From Penium margaritaceum (lineage: Eukaryota > Streptophyta > Zygnematophyceae > Desmidiales > Peniaceae), in contig SZWC01006731.1 in the NCBI GenBank assembly GCA_023375785.1, positions 1-64,000 on the forward strand: DNA of 64,000 nucleotides. Reading direction: 5' to 3'. The notes beneath the pieces were generated by a model. That model did not search any database and was not told the origin of the DNA. It was given only the letters and a program-made list of their open reading frames with translations. The position numbers and the translations under genes were made by a program. This document shows positions 31,127 through 42,654 of the stretch, in pieces. Position 1 is the first letter of the stretch, and every line of letters starts with the position of its first letter.

Positions 31127-32780
31127 ACCTCCCCCCCTTGCACCACAACCTTGATGCCCTATCCTTGGAACCTGCAGCATTACAAACCTCACAGCACAGA
31201 CCAAGCTCCATGCATCTCGCATCGTGCCTGTCCTTGGGTTGTGCCTTGGTCATGGCATCGGCGAGCATGCGCTTAGTGCCACAATGCACGGTAGCCGCAT
31301 CTCCCTTCGCCACCAAGTCTCGTGCATAGTGATGCCGGATCTTGATGTGCTTGGTCCTCGTGTGCAGCACTGGTGTCTGGGTCAGGCTGATGGAACTCAT
31401 GTTGTCCACATTGAGTACCGTCGGCTTCTTTTGCGGCACCCCGATCTCCTTTAGAAGCCGTCGCAGCCACACCGACTCCTTTGCGGCTTCCGCGAACGTG
31501 ATGTACCCCACCTCGGTGCTGGACAGTGCCACACAGACCTGCTTCCTGCTTCCCCATGAAATTACTGCACCACCAAGCACAAACACGTACCTCGATGTTG
31601 ATTTTCTGTCATCCACATCACCAGTCCAGTCTGCATCGGAGAAGCCGACCAACTCGAGGGAGTCGTCACGCGCTCCCCCTCCAAACACGAGTCGCGACTG
31701 TTTTGTTGTCTTGAGATAGTGGAGGATCCACTTCAACACTTGCCAATGTAGCGGCCCGGGGCCTGCAACATAGCGGCTCACTTGGCCCTCCGCAAAGGCC
31801 GGGTCGGGCCGCGTTGCCATCATGGCGTACATGATACTCCCCACCGTGGACTGGTATGGCACACCTGCCATCTCCTCCTTCTCCTCGTCCGTGCTCGGGC
31901 CCATGCTCGAGCTCAGCTCACATGTGGCGGTCATGGGTGTGCCGATGGGGTTGCACTCCTCCATGTTGTAGCGGCGGAGCACCTCGTGTACATACTTTGC
32001 CTGTCCCATCTTGAGCGTATGTGCCTTGCGGTCCCTCTTGATGTCGACGCCGAGGTAGTACTCGAGCTCGCCCATGTCGGTCCCTTTGAACCGACCGCCC
32101 AGCTGCCGCTTCAGGTTCACCAATTCTTCCATGTCCGATGATACGAGGATTAGATCATCCACGTAAAGAGCCACGATCAGGTGCAACCCCGGCTGCTTCC
32201 GCTCGTACACGTTGTGATCTGCCTCGTAGCGCTTAAAGCCAAGCTCGGCCATGAAACCGTCCATTTTCAGGTACCACATGAGTGTCACTTGCTTCAGCCC
32301 GTAGAGCACCTTGTGAAGCCGGCACACCTTCCCCGGAAGCGCGTCCACCCCCTCTGGCACCTCCATGTAGACCTCCTTGTCCAGGTCGCCGTTGAGGAAT
32401 ACGGTTTTCACATCCATTTGATGGACTTCGTAGTTGCGCGTTGCCGCCACCGAGAGGATGGAGCGGATGGAGGCGAACTTCGCCACCGGTGCAAAGGTTT
32501 CATCGTAGTGTTCACCGTTCCGCTGGACGTACCCCTTCGCGACCAGCCGTGTCTTGTACCGCTTTACCTTCCCCTTCTTGGTGAACTTCTTCTTGAAGAT
32601 CCACTTGGAATCGATGATTTTCGTGCCCTTCGGCATGTCAATCAGCTGCCAAGTGCCGTTCTCTTCATGGGAGGCGAGCTTAGATTTTATAGCTCCCTCC
32701 CACTCAGCCCCATCCTTCCGTTGCAATGCCTCCTTGACAGTCTCGGACTCCTCTTGTGCAAAGAACGCTCAAGCGAACCC
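31089..32780 (-). pseudogene. Copia IV reverse transcriptase and RNase H
   Basis: A 545-codon open stretch (31089-32726): WQLIDMPKGTKIIDSKWIFKKKF and KTRLVAKGYVQ at the RT start, then VHQMDVKTVFLNGDLDKEVYMEVPEG, the intact active-site box YVDDLILVSSD, ELEYYLGVDIKRD, and RNase H ending in TKHIKIRHHYARD. A catalytic position of RNase H reads GFSDADWTGD. The stretch is unusually well preserved, but it is separated from integrase by stops at about 32770 (TGA) and 32862 (TAG). The last 60 residues read into the LTR. Confidence 0.92.
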
Positions 32781-32861
32781 GGTCCAGATGCCCTCCGCAA
32801 CATCGTAACTCTTTGCCGTCCTCCTTGTGTGTCCGCTTCTTCGGGACTGTTCTTGTTGAGG

Positions 32862-34013
32862 CTATTGCTGCTGCTGCTGCTGCCCCCTCGCGGTGCCACT
32901 CGCACCACTGGCCTGTTCCACCTCTCTCGGGGACCGTGGAGATGCGGGCTCACTCCCCACCTCCTCGTTTGGCTCCAATGCTGCCGGCGCTTCAGACTCA
33001 TTTTCCGACTCGGCTGAATGCATATCAGCCGCTCCCCCATCCCCCGGATGGTTTCTGCCGGTTGGGGCCGATGGGACGTCACCCTCTTTTGCATCCTCTG
33101 GTGTCTCCCCCTCAAGGAGTGGTAGCAACTCCCCACGGTTTGAGAGACATGTGTCTTTGTCCATCCAACGCCTGGCCTCGTCGAACTTGATGTCGTGACT
33201 CTTCACAATCTGCTGTCTCCACGGGTCAAAGAGCTGGTACGCCTTGCTCCCGCTCTCGTACCCGACGAAGATGCACCAGCGAGTCCGCGGGTCTAGCTTG
33301 CCCCGCCCCTCCTGTGCCTGCACAACAACATGTGTAACACAGCCGAATGTGCGGAGTTGAGCCACGGTTGGCTTCCTCCCACTCCACATCTCTTGTGGCG
33401 TCTTCCACACCTTGGATTCCACGTCTTTTAACAGCTTCGTCAATGTCAGGTTCATTATGTACGCCGCTGTCCATGCCGCCTCGCCCCAGTACCACTTCGC
33501 GAGGCCGGCATCCCTCAATATGGACCGGATCATGTTGAGGATGGTGTGGTTCCTCCTCTCGGTAATGCCATTCTGTTGCAGAGAATGTGGCGTAGTTTTA
33601 TGCCACGCAATCCCCTCTCTATTCATCCATGCAAAGCAGCCCTCGTACTCGCCGCCGTTGTTACTCCGGAACGCCTTCACCTTCAACTCCGTTTATCGCT
33701 CCACAGCCGCCACGAACACCTGCATGCACGACAAGACATCGCTCTTCCTCTTGATGATGTAGAGGTCGAGCTTACGGCTGTGGTCATCGATGAAGGTGAT
33801 GATGTAGCGTTCCCTACCAATGGAGAGCTCGAATGGTCCGTACACATCGGTGTGTACCACCTCCAACTTTACCAATGCTAGCCTCCCTTTGCCATCGAAC
33901 GGCTGCCGCGTCGCCTTGCCGACCACGCACGGCTCGCACACGGCATCCTTGGCTACGTCGAGGCTCTTGACCTTAAGACCCCGCACCACATCCTTCTTTG
34001 TCATGTCCCTCAC
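32862..34013 (-). pseudogene. Copia IV integrase
   Basis: One frame with a TAA at about 33690. The N-terminal part has the pre-integrase Cys pair (CEPCVVGKATRQPF) and core start VVHTDVYGPFE...FIDDHSRKLDLYIIKRKSD with the first Asp. After the stop it reads FRSNNGGEYEG (Asp of RSDNGGEY changed to Asn), TPHSLQQNGITERRNHT with the Glu, and the linker with SGRKPTVAQLRTFGC and IFVGYESGSKAYQLFDP. A Gln run precedes the terminating TAG. The expected Gln before TELKVKAF has become TAA. Catalytically dead. Confidence 0.9.
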
Positions 34014-34390
34014 AGTTGAGGGAGCGATGTGACGTAGGCAACGGTGCCGTAGGTCCAGGTCTCCATCTTCCTACTTTGTGAGGTGGACAACGTCGGACCC
34101 CGTCCGGCTGCCGAGGATCTTTGCACGTAGCAGGTACAAGTCGTCCTCTCGCTTTCCACGTGCAATCACCTCGTCATCCCCCTCCTTCCGGATGATGGCC
34201 TCCTCCTTGTTGAAGAGCACCTCGAGCTCCTTGTCTGTAAGGCAGCTCACTGACAGCAGATTTGTCCCAAAATTGGGCATGTGGAGCACGTCGTGAATTG
34301 TGCTCGTGACAGCCTCCCCGTCCACATCCACCTTGACGCGAAACGTTGCCTTCACCGGCACCCAACTCGGTTTTGTCGTTAACCACTGTC
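34014..34390 (-). pseudogene. Copia IV protease C-terminus and Gag-pre-integrase, interrupted
   Basis: 34071-34361 reads VDGEAVTSTIHDVLHMPNFGTNLLSVSCLTDKELEVLF, the copia protease tail and pre-integrase. The frame continues to 34390, where copia V was inserted, and resumes at 40785 on the other side with no change of frame once one CTGTC copy is removed. Confidence 0.88.
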
Positions 34391-35369
34391 TGTCAGAAAT
34401 CGGGATGCAGTTCCAACGTGGCCCGACGGGTCTACCATGCTCACGACTAAGTTTTGCACAGGTGTTCTGAGTTTAAGAGTGAGCTTTCTGGTCACCTCAC
34501 ACTATGTTTTTGGCAGTTGAAGACAAATGAGATACAGTCACTTTTGTGAAGGGAAGAACACAATTTTTGCATTAGTTTTTGAACATAGACATGATCTAAA
34601 CATTTGTAGGACTAGTCATGAGCTCTCCAACGTACCAAACCGTGCGCGATTCAGATCACCGTAGCTCCCGCTACGTCAGCCGAAGCGCAGCACCCCAAAC
34701 CAGCCGCTCAGTTGGCAGCTCGCACCATGTTGCTCGCCGAGGCGCCCTCACACATCAAGGACAAATCAAAACGCCATTTCGGAGGCGCAGATATGCCTAC
34801 GCATAGTGGTGGTGCCCCTCACGCCTTTGGGGCCTGTTTCGATGTGTTAATCATCGAGTTTGGTGATGGGGATTGATGTGGGTCAAAACCTGTTCGCGGA
34901 CCTGCAGTCTGAATTTTGACCAAGTCCCCGAGTAACAAAACGTACTACTGAGTTTTGGACACCGAGCCAGAGATTTGGCACAGTCCCTCAGTAACAAGCT
35001 CCACTTCTGGCATCCGGTGGATCATTCACTGGACGCCTCGGCAGCCCTTCCGAAGCAAAATCTCCAGATGGACTTTTGTTACTCGGTTAGGTGGATTATC
35101 CACCTCCAGCCGAACCGCGGTAGACTCCCAAAGTCGCCACGCACACCCCAATTTTGGAAGCTCATATCTCCCTTGTTACTTGTCTGATTTCGGTGAAAAA
35201 ACTTCCACCAGATTCAACGACTCGTCAACTTTCAGGGACAATCATCCATTTTACAATCCGAGCAATCCTCAAGTCGCTAAATCCAACGACAAGAAATTTC
35301 CTCTCTCTGGCGGCTCGTCGGCGCCTCCCGGCACCGCACTTGGACATGCAGAGGGGAAAATCTTCAACA
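34391..35369 (-). repeat. Copia V 3' LTR
   Basis: 979 bp, TGTCAGAAAT...CTTCAACA on the plus strand. Confidence 0.92.
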
Positions 35370-35622
35370 TTCGTCCCCTTGCACCTGTCATTCCCACTGC
35401 TCCTACTTGCTCTCACTCTTCTTCCGCTGCTTCCTCCAGCCCATCAAAGCTGGTGATCCCAAATCTGGCCACGCTCAATACTTGCCGGTCCACGGGTTGT
35501 GCTTTGGTCAAGCAATCCGCAAGCGTGTTGTGTGTGCTGTAGCGTTGCAGTACCACCTGCCCCTTTTCAACCATGTCCTGTGCGTAGTGATAACGTGCGT
35601 CAATGTACTTCGTCCTCTTGTG

Positions 35623-37121
35623 CTATGTCAGGTTGTTGGTCAGCAAGATTGAGCCGGTGTTGTCCTCTTGTACCATCGTAGGCTCCTGTTGCGGCACGAC
35701 CAGCTCCTCCAGCAACCTGTGGAGCCACACTGCCTCCTTGACCGCCTCGGCCAGTGCGATGTACTCTGCTTCCACTGTGGAGGTGGTGACGGAGTCTTGT
35801 TTTCTGCTGCACCACGAGACCGCTGCACCGGCGAGGAAAAACACGTAGCCGGATGTGGACTTCCGTTTGTCCACATCGCCAGCGAAGTCTGCATCAATAT
35901 AGCAGACCAGACGTAAAGGGTCCGCCCGTCCCTTGCCGTCGAACCTCAAGCGCGCATGCCGCGTCGCCTGCAGGTAGCGGAGGATGCGCTTGACCGCCTG
36001 CCAGTGTAGTGGCCCTGGATCGGCCACGTACCTGCTCACTTGGCCCACCGTGCAGGCCAGGTCCGGTCGAGTCGCCACCATGGCATACATGAGGCTGTCC
36101 ACTACTGATTGGTAAGGAACCCCTGCCATATCCTCCCGCTCTTCTTTTGTTTGCGGCGCCATTTTCGCACTCAATTCACAGGTCGTGGAGACCGGACTGC
36201 CAATTGGTTTGCAGTCCTCCATGTCGTACCGCTTGAGCACCTCGGCCACGTATTTGGCCTGCCCTAGCTCAAGCGTGCGCGCCCTTCGGTTCTGCGTGAT
36301 GCTCACCCCGAGGTAGTACTCCAGCTCCCCCATGTCCGACATCTGGAATATGCTACTCAGTTGCTCTTTCAGCCACTGTAGGCTCGGCAGATCTGTCGAG
36401 CACAAAATCAGGTTGTCCACATAGAGTGCGACGATGTGATGGAGCTGTCTGTTGTGCCGCACGTACACGCCGTGATCCGCCTCACAGCGCTTGAAGCCAA
36501 GTTGTGCCATGAAGCTGTCCATCTGTTGGTACCTACATCTGGGTGATTGTTTTAGCCCGTACAAGGACTTCCGCAGCTTACACACCTTGCCCTCCGGAGC
36601 CTCCACCCCCTCTGGCACCTCCATGTAGATCTCTTTGTGTATGATGCTGTTGAGTAAGGCCGTCTTTACGTCCATTTGGTGGAGCTCCATGTCCTTCGAG
36701 GCCGCCACCACAAGGATCGCCTGGATGCTTGTGAACTTGGCAACGGGAGCAAACTTCTCATCTGGTGCTTGCCCTTATGTTGTGCGTATCCCTTTGCCAC
36801 CAGCCGCACCTTTTATTTGTCAACCACACCTTCCTTTGCGAACTTGGTCTTAAAGACCCACTTCGAGCTGATGACCTTGGCATCTCTTGGCCTATCAACC
36901 AGCTCCCACGTATCATTTTCTATGATGGACGCCAGCTCTGATTTGGTGGCTGCATCCCATTGATCCCCTTCCGGCTGTGCAAGTGCCTCTTGTACGGTAC
37001 TCGGCTCCGTTGATGCTGCCAGCATGCACCGCGTCATGCCTATCCATCGACCGGTGCTTGCGTCGAAACGCTTCCCCGCATTTTGCTGCCTCCCGCTGCG
37101 GCACGGTAGTTTTGGTGGCAC
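35623..37121 (-). pseudogene. Copia V reverse transcriptase and RNase H
   Basis: 36813-37121 holds the RT entry (TWELVDRPRDAKVISSKWVFKTKF), ending at a TAA. 35623-36711 continues with MELHQMDVKTALLNSIIHKEIYMEVPEG, LYGLKQSPRCRYQQMD, the active-site box mutated to YVDNLILCS, ELEYYLGVSITQN, and RNase H with CYIDADFAGDVDKRKSTSGYVFFLAGAAVSWCSRKQ and VEAEYIALAEAVKEAVWL. The change YVDD to YVDN (GAC to AAC) kills polymerase activity. Confidence 0.92.
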
Positions 37122-37133
37122 ATCGTCGCTCTG

Positions 37134-38648
37134 CTACGATCCCTCCGACTCAGCACGCTCTGGTGAATCATCGACCGGATGGCTCCCCAAGGATCTCTCC
37201 CGCTCTGGCGAAATATCACCCAAACGACCGGCATGTCCGGTGGATTTTCCACCGACGCCCGATGCACACTCTGCTGGGAGGGCGCGCCTTGGCACCCTTG
37301 GTGCCTCATCCGCCGGATCCTTCTGGTGGATCTCCTCATCAGCTTTATCGTCATCGGAGTCTTCCGTGTTGGCTGCCACCGCTAGTGCACCTTCGTGCTC
37401 TGATGCCGCATCCTCAATTTCGGCGTCCGCCGGCTCCTCCTCATAGTCAAGGAGCTGGAACCACTCCCCCGTCTTTGGGGAGTCCACCACGTCCAAGTCG
37501 TTGCTACTGATGTAGCTCTGCTCCTCGTCGAACTCGACGTCTCGGGTGCGGATTACCTCTCCCTTGTGCATGTCGTAGATTATGTATGCCATATGTGCGC
37601 TCTCATAGCCAAGGAAGAGATATGACTTTGCTCGTGGCTCTAGCTTGTTGTCACGCCTTTGCACAGCCTGTACCACTACGTGCGCCTTGCACCCAAATAC
37701 TTTCAGGTGTGCCACACTTGGCTTGCATCCACTCCAAACCTCCTGCGGCGTCTTCCAGCCGCTCCTCCCCTTCACCACTGCTGTAGGAGTGAGGTTGATG
37801 GTGTAGCTTGCCGTAACGCACAGCTTCCGCCTAGAAACTTGGTGGCAATTCCGCATCCACTAACATGGTCTGTACCATGTTCAGCAGCGTCTGGTTTACC
37901 CACTCTGCCACGCCATTTAACTGAGGCGAATACGGCGTAGTTTGTTCCCATTTTATGCCCTACTGCTTCATCCACCCGCTACAGCCCACGTACTCTCCGC
38001 AGTTGACGCTGCGCAGCGCTCTGACCTTCCGGTCAGTCTGCCTCTCCACCGTGGTGACATACTCCTTCAGCCGGTCTAGGACCTCGCCTTTCTGCTTCAT
38101 GAAGTATACGTAGAGTTTTCAACTGTAGTCATCAATGAAGGTGACAAAGTAACGCACACCGCTCTTTGACGCCGTCTTGAATGGTCCACACACGTCGCTG
38201 TGCACGACCTCCAAGGCGCGAGGTCCGAGGCGCGATTCACGTTCTCGTTGAACGGTTTGCGCCGCGCCTTGTCCAAAATGCAAGGCTTGCACTTTTTGTG
38301 CTTTGCTGCATCTGTCGCCTCTTCCGCACCGTTGATGACGAGGCCGCGTACCAGCTCGCGCTTTGCCATCTCCTTCACGACTGCGAGTGAGGAATGCCCC
38401 AGTCGTCGGTGCCAGAGCTCCAGATCAGCTCCCTCTCCTTTGGCCAGGTTCACAGTGTGTTCTTGCGAGTTTGCTAAATCTGTCGCCGCGGGGATCACCT
38501 TGGTCACCACAATGTAGAGGCCTCCCTCGTGCTTAGCCTCCAGCATGGGCTCGCCGCCACCGTCCTTCCGTACGACTGCCCCTCTTCTCCTGAAGAGCAC
38601 CTCGTACCCCTTGTCAGTCAGGCGGCTGACACTTAGAATGGCAGCCAA
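37134..38648 (-). pseudogene. Copia V integrase and pre-integrase
   Basis: 38097-38648 gives the pre-integrase LWHRRLGHSSLAVVKEMAKRELVRGL and the Cys pair KCKPCILDKARRKPF, then loses frame. 37860-38100 contains the core in broken pieces (including HKMGTNYAVFAS, out of frame). 37134-37856 gives the C-terminal linker: GWKTPQEVWSGCKPSVAHLKVFGCKAHVV, LFLGYESAHMAYIIYD, and an acidic tail. There are several frameshifts. Confidence 0.85.
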
Positions 38649-38649
38649 T

Positions 38650-39640
38650 CCAGTATGTGCTGCACATTCTTGATCACACGCTGCACCCGCTTCCCACCAA
38701 CCACCACCTCCACGTCCACGTCTCCTTGGCCAGCCGTCGGCTCAACCTTGTCTTTCGCGACCACCATGCACTTGCTGGACTTGGCGTAGTTGATGAACCC
38801 GACCTTCTCGACCTAGGTGTGCTCCTCGGCTCCGGAGTCAAGGCATCACCAGTTAGCCTTCTTGAGGTAGTGGTTCTGAGTGTCGTTGAGGAGTGCACTC
38901 TTGCCTTTGGCGTCCTTGCTGCTAGCCTTTGCCTCCTCGGTGCACTCACGGGCCCAGTGGCCCTCCTTGCCGTAGTTTCGGCATGCACCCTTTTTGGCGC
39001 CCTTCTTGCCGCTGCCATGTCCGCCACCTCCCTTGGCCCCCGCTTCCACCAACACGCGTTTTGGTGAAGAGGGCTGATGAGGAAGAAGAGGACTCCCCGT
39101 ATCTTCGTCGCTGCACCTCGTTGCGGATGTATTCTGCGACCGCGCCATAGGTGAGCTTGTCCTCTGCCCATCCTCCCAAGACTGTGATGAGAGGGCTCCA
39201 ACTGTCAGGAAGAGCCATGAGGATGGCCATCGCCTGTAGCTGCTTGTCGATCTTCCACTCCACGTCATTACATTGTGAAGCAAGCGACTCGATCTGCTGC
39301 ATGGCGGTGATGACATCATCTCCCTCCTCGATTCTCACTGGCAGGAGTCGCTTCATGGCAAAGATTTTGTTCGCCAACAACTTGGATTGATGGATGGTGC
39401 AAAGTTTTTGCCAAGCCTCAGCTGCCAGCATGCAACCTTGGAAGTAGCCCCAGTGTGACTCAGCCGTCCCGGACACTAGCAGCAGGAGTACAACCCTGTT
39501 CTTCTTTTTTAAGGCCTCCTTATGCGCTTCCGTCGCTGTCGCTTCGTCGAGGACTTCGGTTCCCAACATGACCTGCAGCACACCCGTATGTGCGAGGTGG
39601 ATCTCGAAGTGCCACCTCCATAGCCCAAAGCCAGGGCTGC
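38650..39640 (-). pseudogene. Copia V gag and protease
   Basis: 38946-39581 is UBN2-type Gag (WGYFQGCMLAAEAWQKLCTIHQSKLLANKIFAMKRLLPVRIEEGDDVITAMQQIESLASQCNDVEWKIDKQLQAMAILMALPDSW in overlapping blocks). The zinc knuckle, in the next frame, is CRNYGKEGHWAREC with its second Cys turned to Tyr. The protease site CLDSGAEEHT follows a TGA and precedes a TAG where Gln is expected. Confidence 0.88.
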
Positions 39641-39784
39641 CCGCATACTTATGGATTACGTCTCCTTCTACGCCATTGCATAGTCTTCAACTCCAAGACC
39701 TCAGTGTCTGACGACGAAGTCGTCCTCGAAGACGATCCCGACCGACGCGAAAGCCGCAAACGATTTTTAGACCGGTCAGAGCTG

Positions 39785-39797
39785 TGGGCCCATAATC
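39785..39797 (-). other. Half-tRNA-type primer binding site, copia V
   Basis: Plus strand GTGGGCCCATAAT, next to the 5' LTR, matches the initiator tRNA-Met anticodon arm GTGGGCCCATAAC at 12 of 13 positions. Copia IV has the same signal. Confidence 0.78.
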
Positions 39798-39801
39798 CTT
39801 T

Positions 39802-40779
39802 TGTCAGAAACCAGGGTGCAGTTCCAACGTGGCCCGACGGGTCTACCGTGCTCACGGCTATGTTTTGCGTAGGTGTTCTGAGTCTAAGCGTGAGCTTTCT
39901 GGTCGCCTCACGCTATGTTTCTGGCAGTTGAAGACAAATGTGAGACAGTCACTTTTGCGAAGGGAAGAACACAATTTTGCATTAGTTTTTTAACATGGAC
40001 ATGATCTAGAAGTTTTTAGGGCTAGTCATGAGCTCTCCAACGCACCAAACCGTGCGCGACTTGAACCACCGTAGCTCTCGCTATGTCAGCCGAAGTGCAG
40101 CACCCCAAACCAGCCGCTCAGTTGGCGGTGCTCACCACGTCGCCCGCCGAGGTGCCCTCACACATCAAGGACTCATCAAAACGCCATTCCGGAGACGCAG
40201 ATGTCCCTACGCATAGTGCTGGTGCCCCTTACGCCTTTGGGGTCTGTTTCGATGCGTTAATCATTGAGTTTGGTGATGGGGATTGATGTGGGTCAAAACC
40301 TGTTCGCGGACCTGTAGTCTGAATTTTGAGCAAGTCCCCGAGTAACAAAATGTACTACTGAGTTTCGGACGCCAAGCCAACGATTTGGCCCAGTCCCTCA
40401 GTAACAAGCTGTACTAGTGGCATCCTGTGGATCATTCACCGGACACCTCGGCAGCCCTTCCGGAGCAAAATCTCCAGATGTACTTTTGGTACTCGGTCAG
40501 GTGGATTATCCACCTCCAGCCGAACCGCGGCCAACTCCCAAAGCTGCCACGCACACCCCAACTTTGGAAGCTCATATCTCCCTCGTTACTTGTCCGATTC
40601 CGGTGAAGCAACTTCCACCGCATTCAGCGACTCGTCAACTTTTAGGGGCAACCATCCATTTTAGGATCCGAGCAATACTAGAGTCTCCAAATCCAACGAC
40701 GAGGAATTTCCTCTCTTTGGCGGCTCATTGGCGCCTCCCGGTGCCGCACTTGGGCATGCATAGGGGCAAATCTTCAACA
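39802..40779 (-). repeat. Copia V 5' LTR
   Basis: 978 bp partner of 34391-35369, with many scattered substitutions between the two. Confidence 0.92.
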
Positions 40780-40784
40780 CTGTC

Positions 40785-41710
40785 ATGCGCCGTTCTGAGG
40801 TGCCATAGGTGAAGAATGTCGCCCGCTTGCATTGTGTGTGGTGGCCCGATCCGGAGTCAATCACGGAGACTCCCGGATCTGTCAAGTTGGTGGACTCCTT
40901 CGCCATCATTACGCGGTCGTCCTTCTTTCCAGCTTTCCCTGGCGGGTCCGACTTCCTGTTGGGGCAGTTGCGTGCGTAGTGGCCTTCTTTGCCACACGCG
41001 TAGCACTCCCCCTTCTTGTCACCTTTCTTGGTACCCTGCTTGGCACCCTTCCCCTTCTTGCCTCCCCCTCCACCTTGAGGACGGACAAAATAAGCGGAAC
41101 TTGATGTTACCCCACTCTCTCTCCCACCACGCCGTATCCATTCATTGCGGACGTACTCAGCCAGCTTTGGGTACTTAAGCTCATTGACAGACCAGCCGCC
41201 TACGACGGTGATCATGGGACTCCAACTGTCCGGCAAGGCCAGAAGGAGGATCATGGCTTGTAACTGAGGGTCGACCTTCCACCCGGTGGCTACGCACTCA
41301 GCAGTCAGGGACTCAATCTACTGTAGGATCTCCATGATGTCGTCGCCTTCGTTGGCTCGGAGGGTGACGAGCCTCTTGAAGACGAAGAGCTGGTTAGCAA
41401 GGTTGGTCGATTGATGGATGGTGAACAGCTACTTCCAGGCCTCCGCGGCCTCCATGCATCCTTGAATGAGTGAACGTTGCGTTGGAACAACCGCATACAC
41501 CAACAAGGCAAGCACCTTCTTATTGTGCTTCTTGTATGTTTCCACTTCCTCCGGCGTCGCGGTATCCGGAGGGGCAGTTTCTTTACTGTTGACCAGCTCA
41601 AGCAGGCCCTTGTCATTGAGGTAGACCTCAAAATCCCACCTCCACAAGTGGAAGCCAAGCCCGTCGAACTTCGAGACAGCGCCGATGCTCTCTTGCTCGG
41701 TCGGTGCCAT
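40785..41710 (-). pseudogene. Copia IV gag and protease N-terminus
   Basis: Starts at 41710 (MAPTEQESIGAVSKFDGLGFHLWRWDFEVYL), a copia UBN2-type Gag. Stops at about 41431 (EAWK-stop-LFTIHQS) and 41320 (EILQ-stop-IESL) replace Gln codons conserved in copia V. 40785-41254 continues with LALPDSWSPMITVVGGW, a CCHC knuckle CYACGKEGHYARNC, and the protease site VIDSGSGHHTQ. The copia V insertion falls about 20 codons after the DSG. Confidence 0.92.
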
Positions 41711-41760
41711 GGCGCGCGGCGATAGCGTGAACGTTGTAGAGCTAGGGTCCTTCTAGGCAC

Positions 41761-41773
41761 GTGGGCCTATAAC
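41761..41773 (-). other. Half-tRNA-type primer binding site, copia IV
   Basis: Plus strand GTGGGCCTATAAC equals, with one change, the anticodon-arm sequence of initiator tRNA-Met (GTGGGCCCATAAC). The minus strand is therefore complementary to an internal tRNA fragment, as in Drosophila copia. Confidence 0.75.
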
Positions 41774-41777
41774 TCTT

Positions 41778-42501
41778 TGTTGGTACTAGTGGGTGTGGAG
41801 GTACCCTCAAGGATGTCTAGCTATCACTGATGCATGCTACCAGTTTTTGGACAGCCAATGGACACCTTTGGTGAAGAGTGTGGAGCACAAGGATCACGGA
41901 TAGGAATGGACAGAACACGTCACATTTAGTAGATCTGAAAAAAAACAAGTTTTGTTACTTATAATAGTGCACTTACATCAGATACTTATAGCTTGTGATC
42001 TAAGCTTTCCAACGCATCCAACAATACCCAAATCGGAGCAGTAGAGCCCCTGCTATGGCCATCAAAATAACCCTTGGTGGAGCCGCCCACCTTGCCTTGC
42101 ACGCTAGGCAACGGCAGGTGCTTCGAGGATGACCCGTCAAAGCGCCTTTCCTTGCTCGGAAGTCAAGGAGAAGGTTCACCCTTGTCAAATAAGTCCCTCT
42201 AGTCACTTCATTCATGGCCCATGTGCATTTGGAGCTCGTTAGAGACGAACTTGGATCACAGACGGTGGATTATCCCGCCACCCATGGCGGGTACCAGGTT
42301 CCACCCGCAAAACACCCGAACTTGGGGTTAGGCTAACTTTCTGAATGCTCCCTCGAATCGAGCGATTCAAAGCTCGATCTTGCAGGGAAAAATCCAAGGA
42401 ATCAAAATCTAAAGTTAGATCAGGTGTGTGACCATTCCCCAGTGGTCGAACAAGGGAGTACGATCAACGGCACTCATAGCAGGGGGCACACCATGTCAAC
42501 A
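41778..42501 (-). repeat. Copia IV 5' LTR
   Basis: 724 bp partner of the left LTR. It is followed directly by the GGACC target duplication. Confidence 0.93.
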
Positions 42502-42654
42502 GGACCTAGATGTCTGGCGACTCAACCCTCAAATATCACCTCCTGACAGAACTGTGAGAGTGTGTATTCTCTGGAGATAAAGTCTTAGTGTGTGGAGAGC
42601 ACATTCACAGTGGAAAGATAGACTTGGAGAAGTCTGGAAGCCAGAGCTGGAAAA
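42502..42654 (+). pseudogene. Continuation of element VI gag after copia IV
   Basis: When copia IV and one GGACC copy are removed, the plus-strand frame of 30330-30401 runs on as MSGDSTLKYHLLTEL, stop, ECVFSGDKVLVCGEHIHSGK, then meets repeat Y. Consistent with the gag of element VI, but too short to be sure. Confidence 0.4.

Larger units (their letters stand above)
34391..40779 (-). mobile_element. Ty1/copia element V, nested in copia IV
   Basis: 6.4 kb minus-strand copia with 979 and 978 bp LTRs, flanked by CTGTC (34386-34390, 40780-40784). Its proteins are related to those of copia IV, but it belongs to a different LTR family. A polypurine tract lies at the left LTR (complement TTCGTCCCCTT) and a half-tRNA primer site at the right LTR. 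All its genes are broken, so it is itself old, and copia IV must be older still. Confidence 0.95.
30402..42501 (-). mobile_element. Ty1/copia element IV, carrying nested copia V
   Basis: Minus-strand copia element with 725 and 724 bp LTRs, flanked by GGACC on both sides (30397-30401, 42502-42506). A polypurine tract (complement ACCTCCCCCCCTT) follows the left LTR and a half-tRNA primer site precedes the right LTR. Gene order read leftwards is gag, protease, integrase, RT, RNase H, the copia order. It is split inside the protease/Gag-pre-integrase region by copia V. Without V the element is about 5.7 kb, a normal copia length. Confidence 0.95.

Noticed and set aside
32181-33190. 278- and 144-codon plus-strand ORFs
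   Set aside because: Antisense to the copia IV RT and integrase, with no independent signature.
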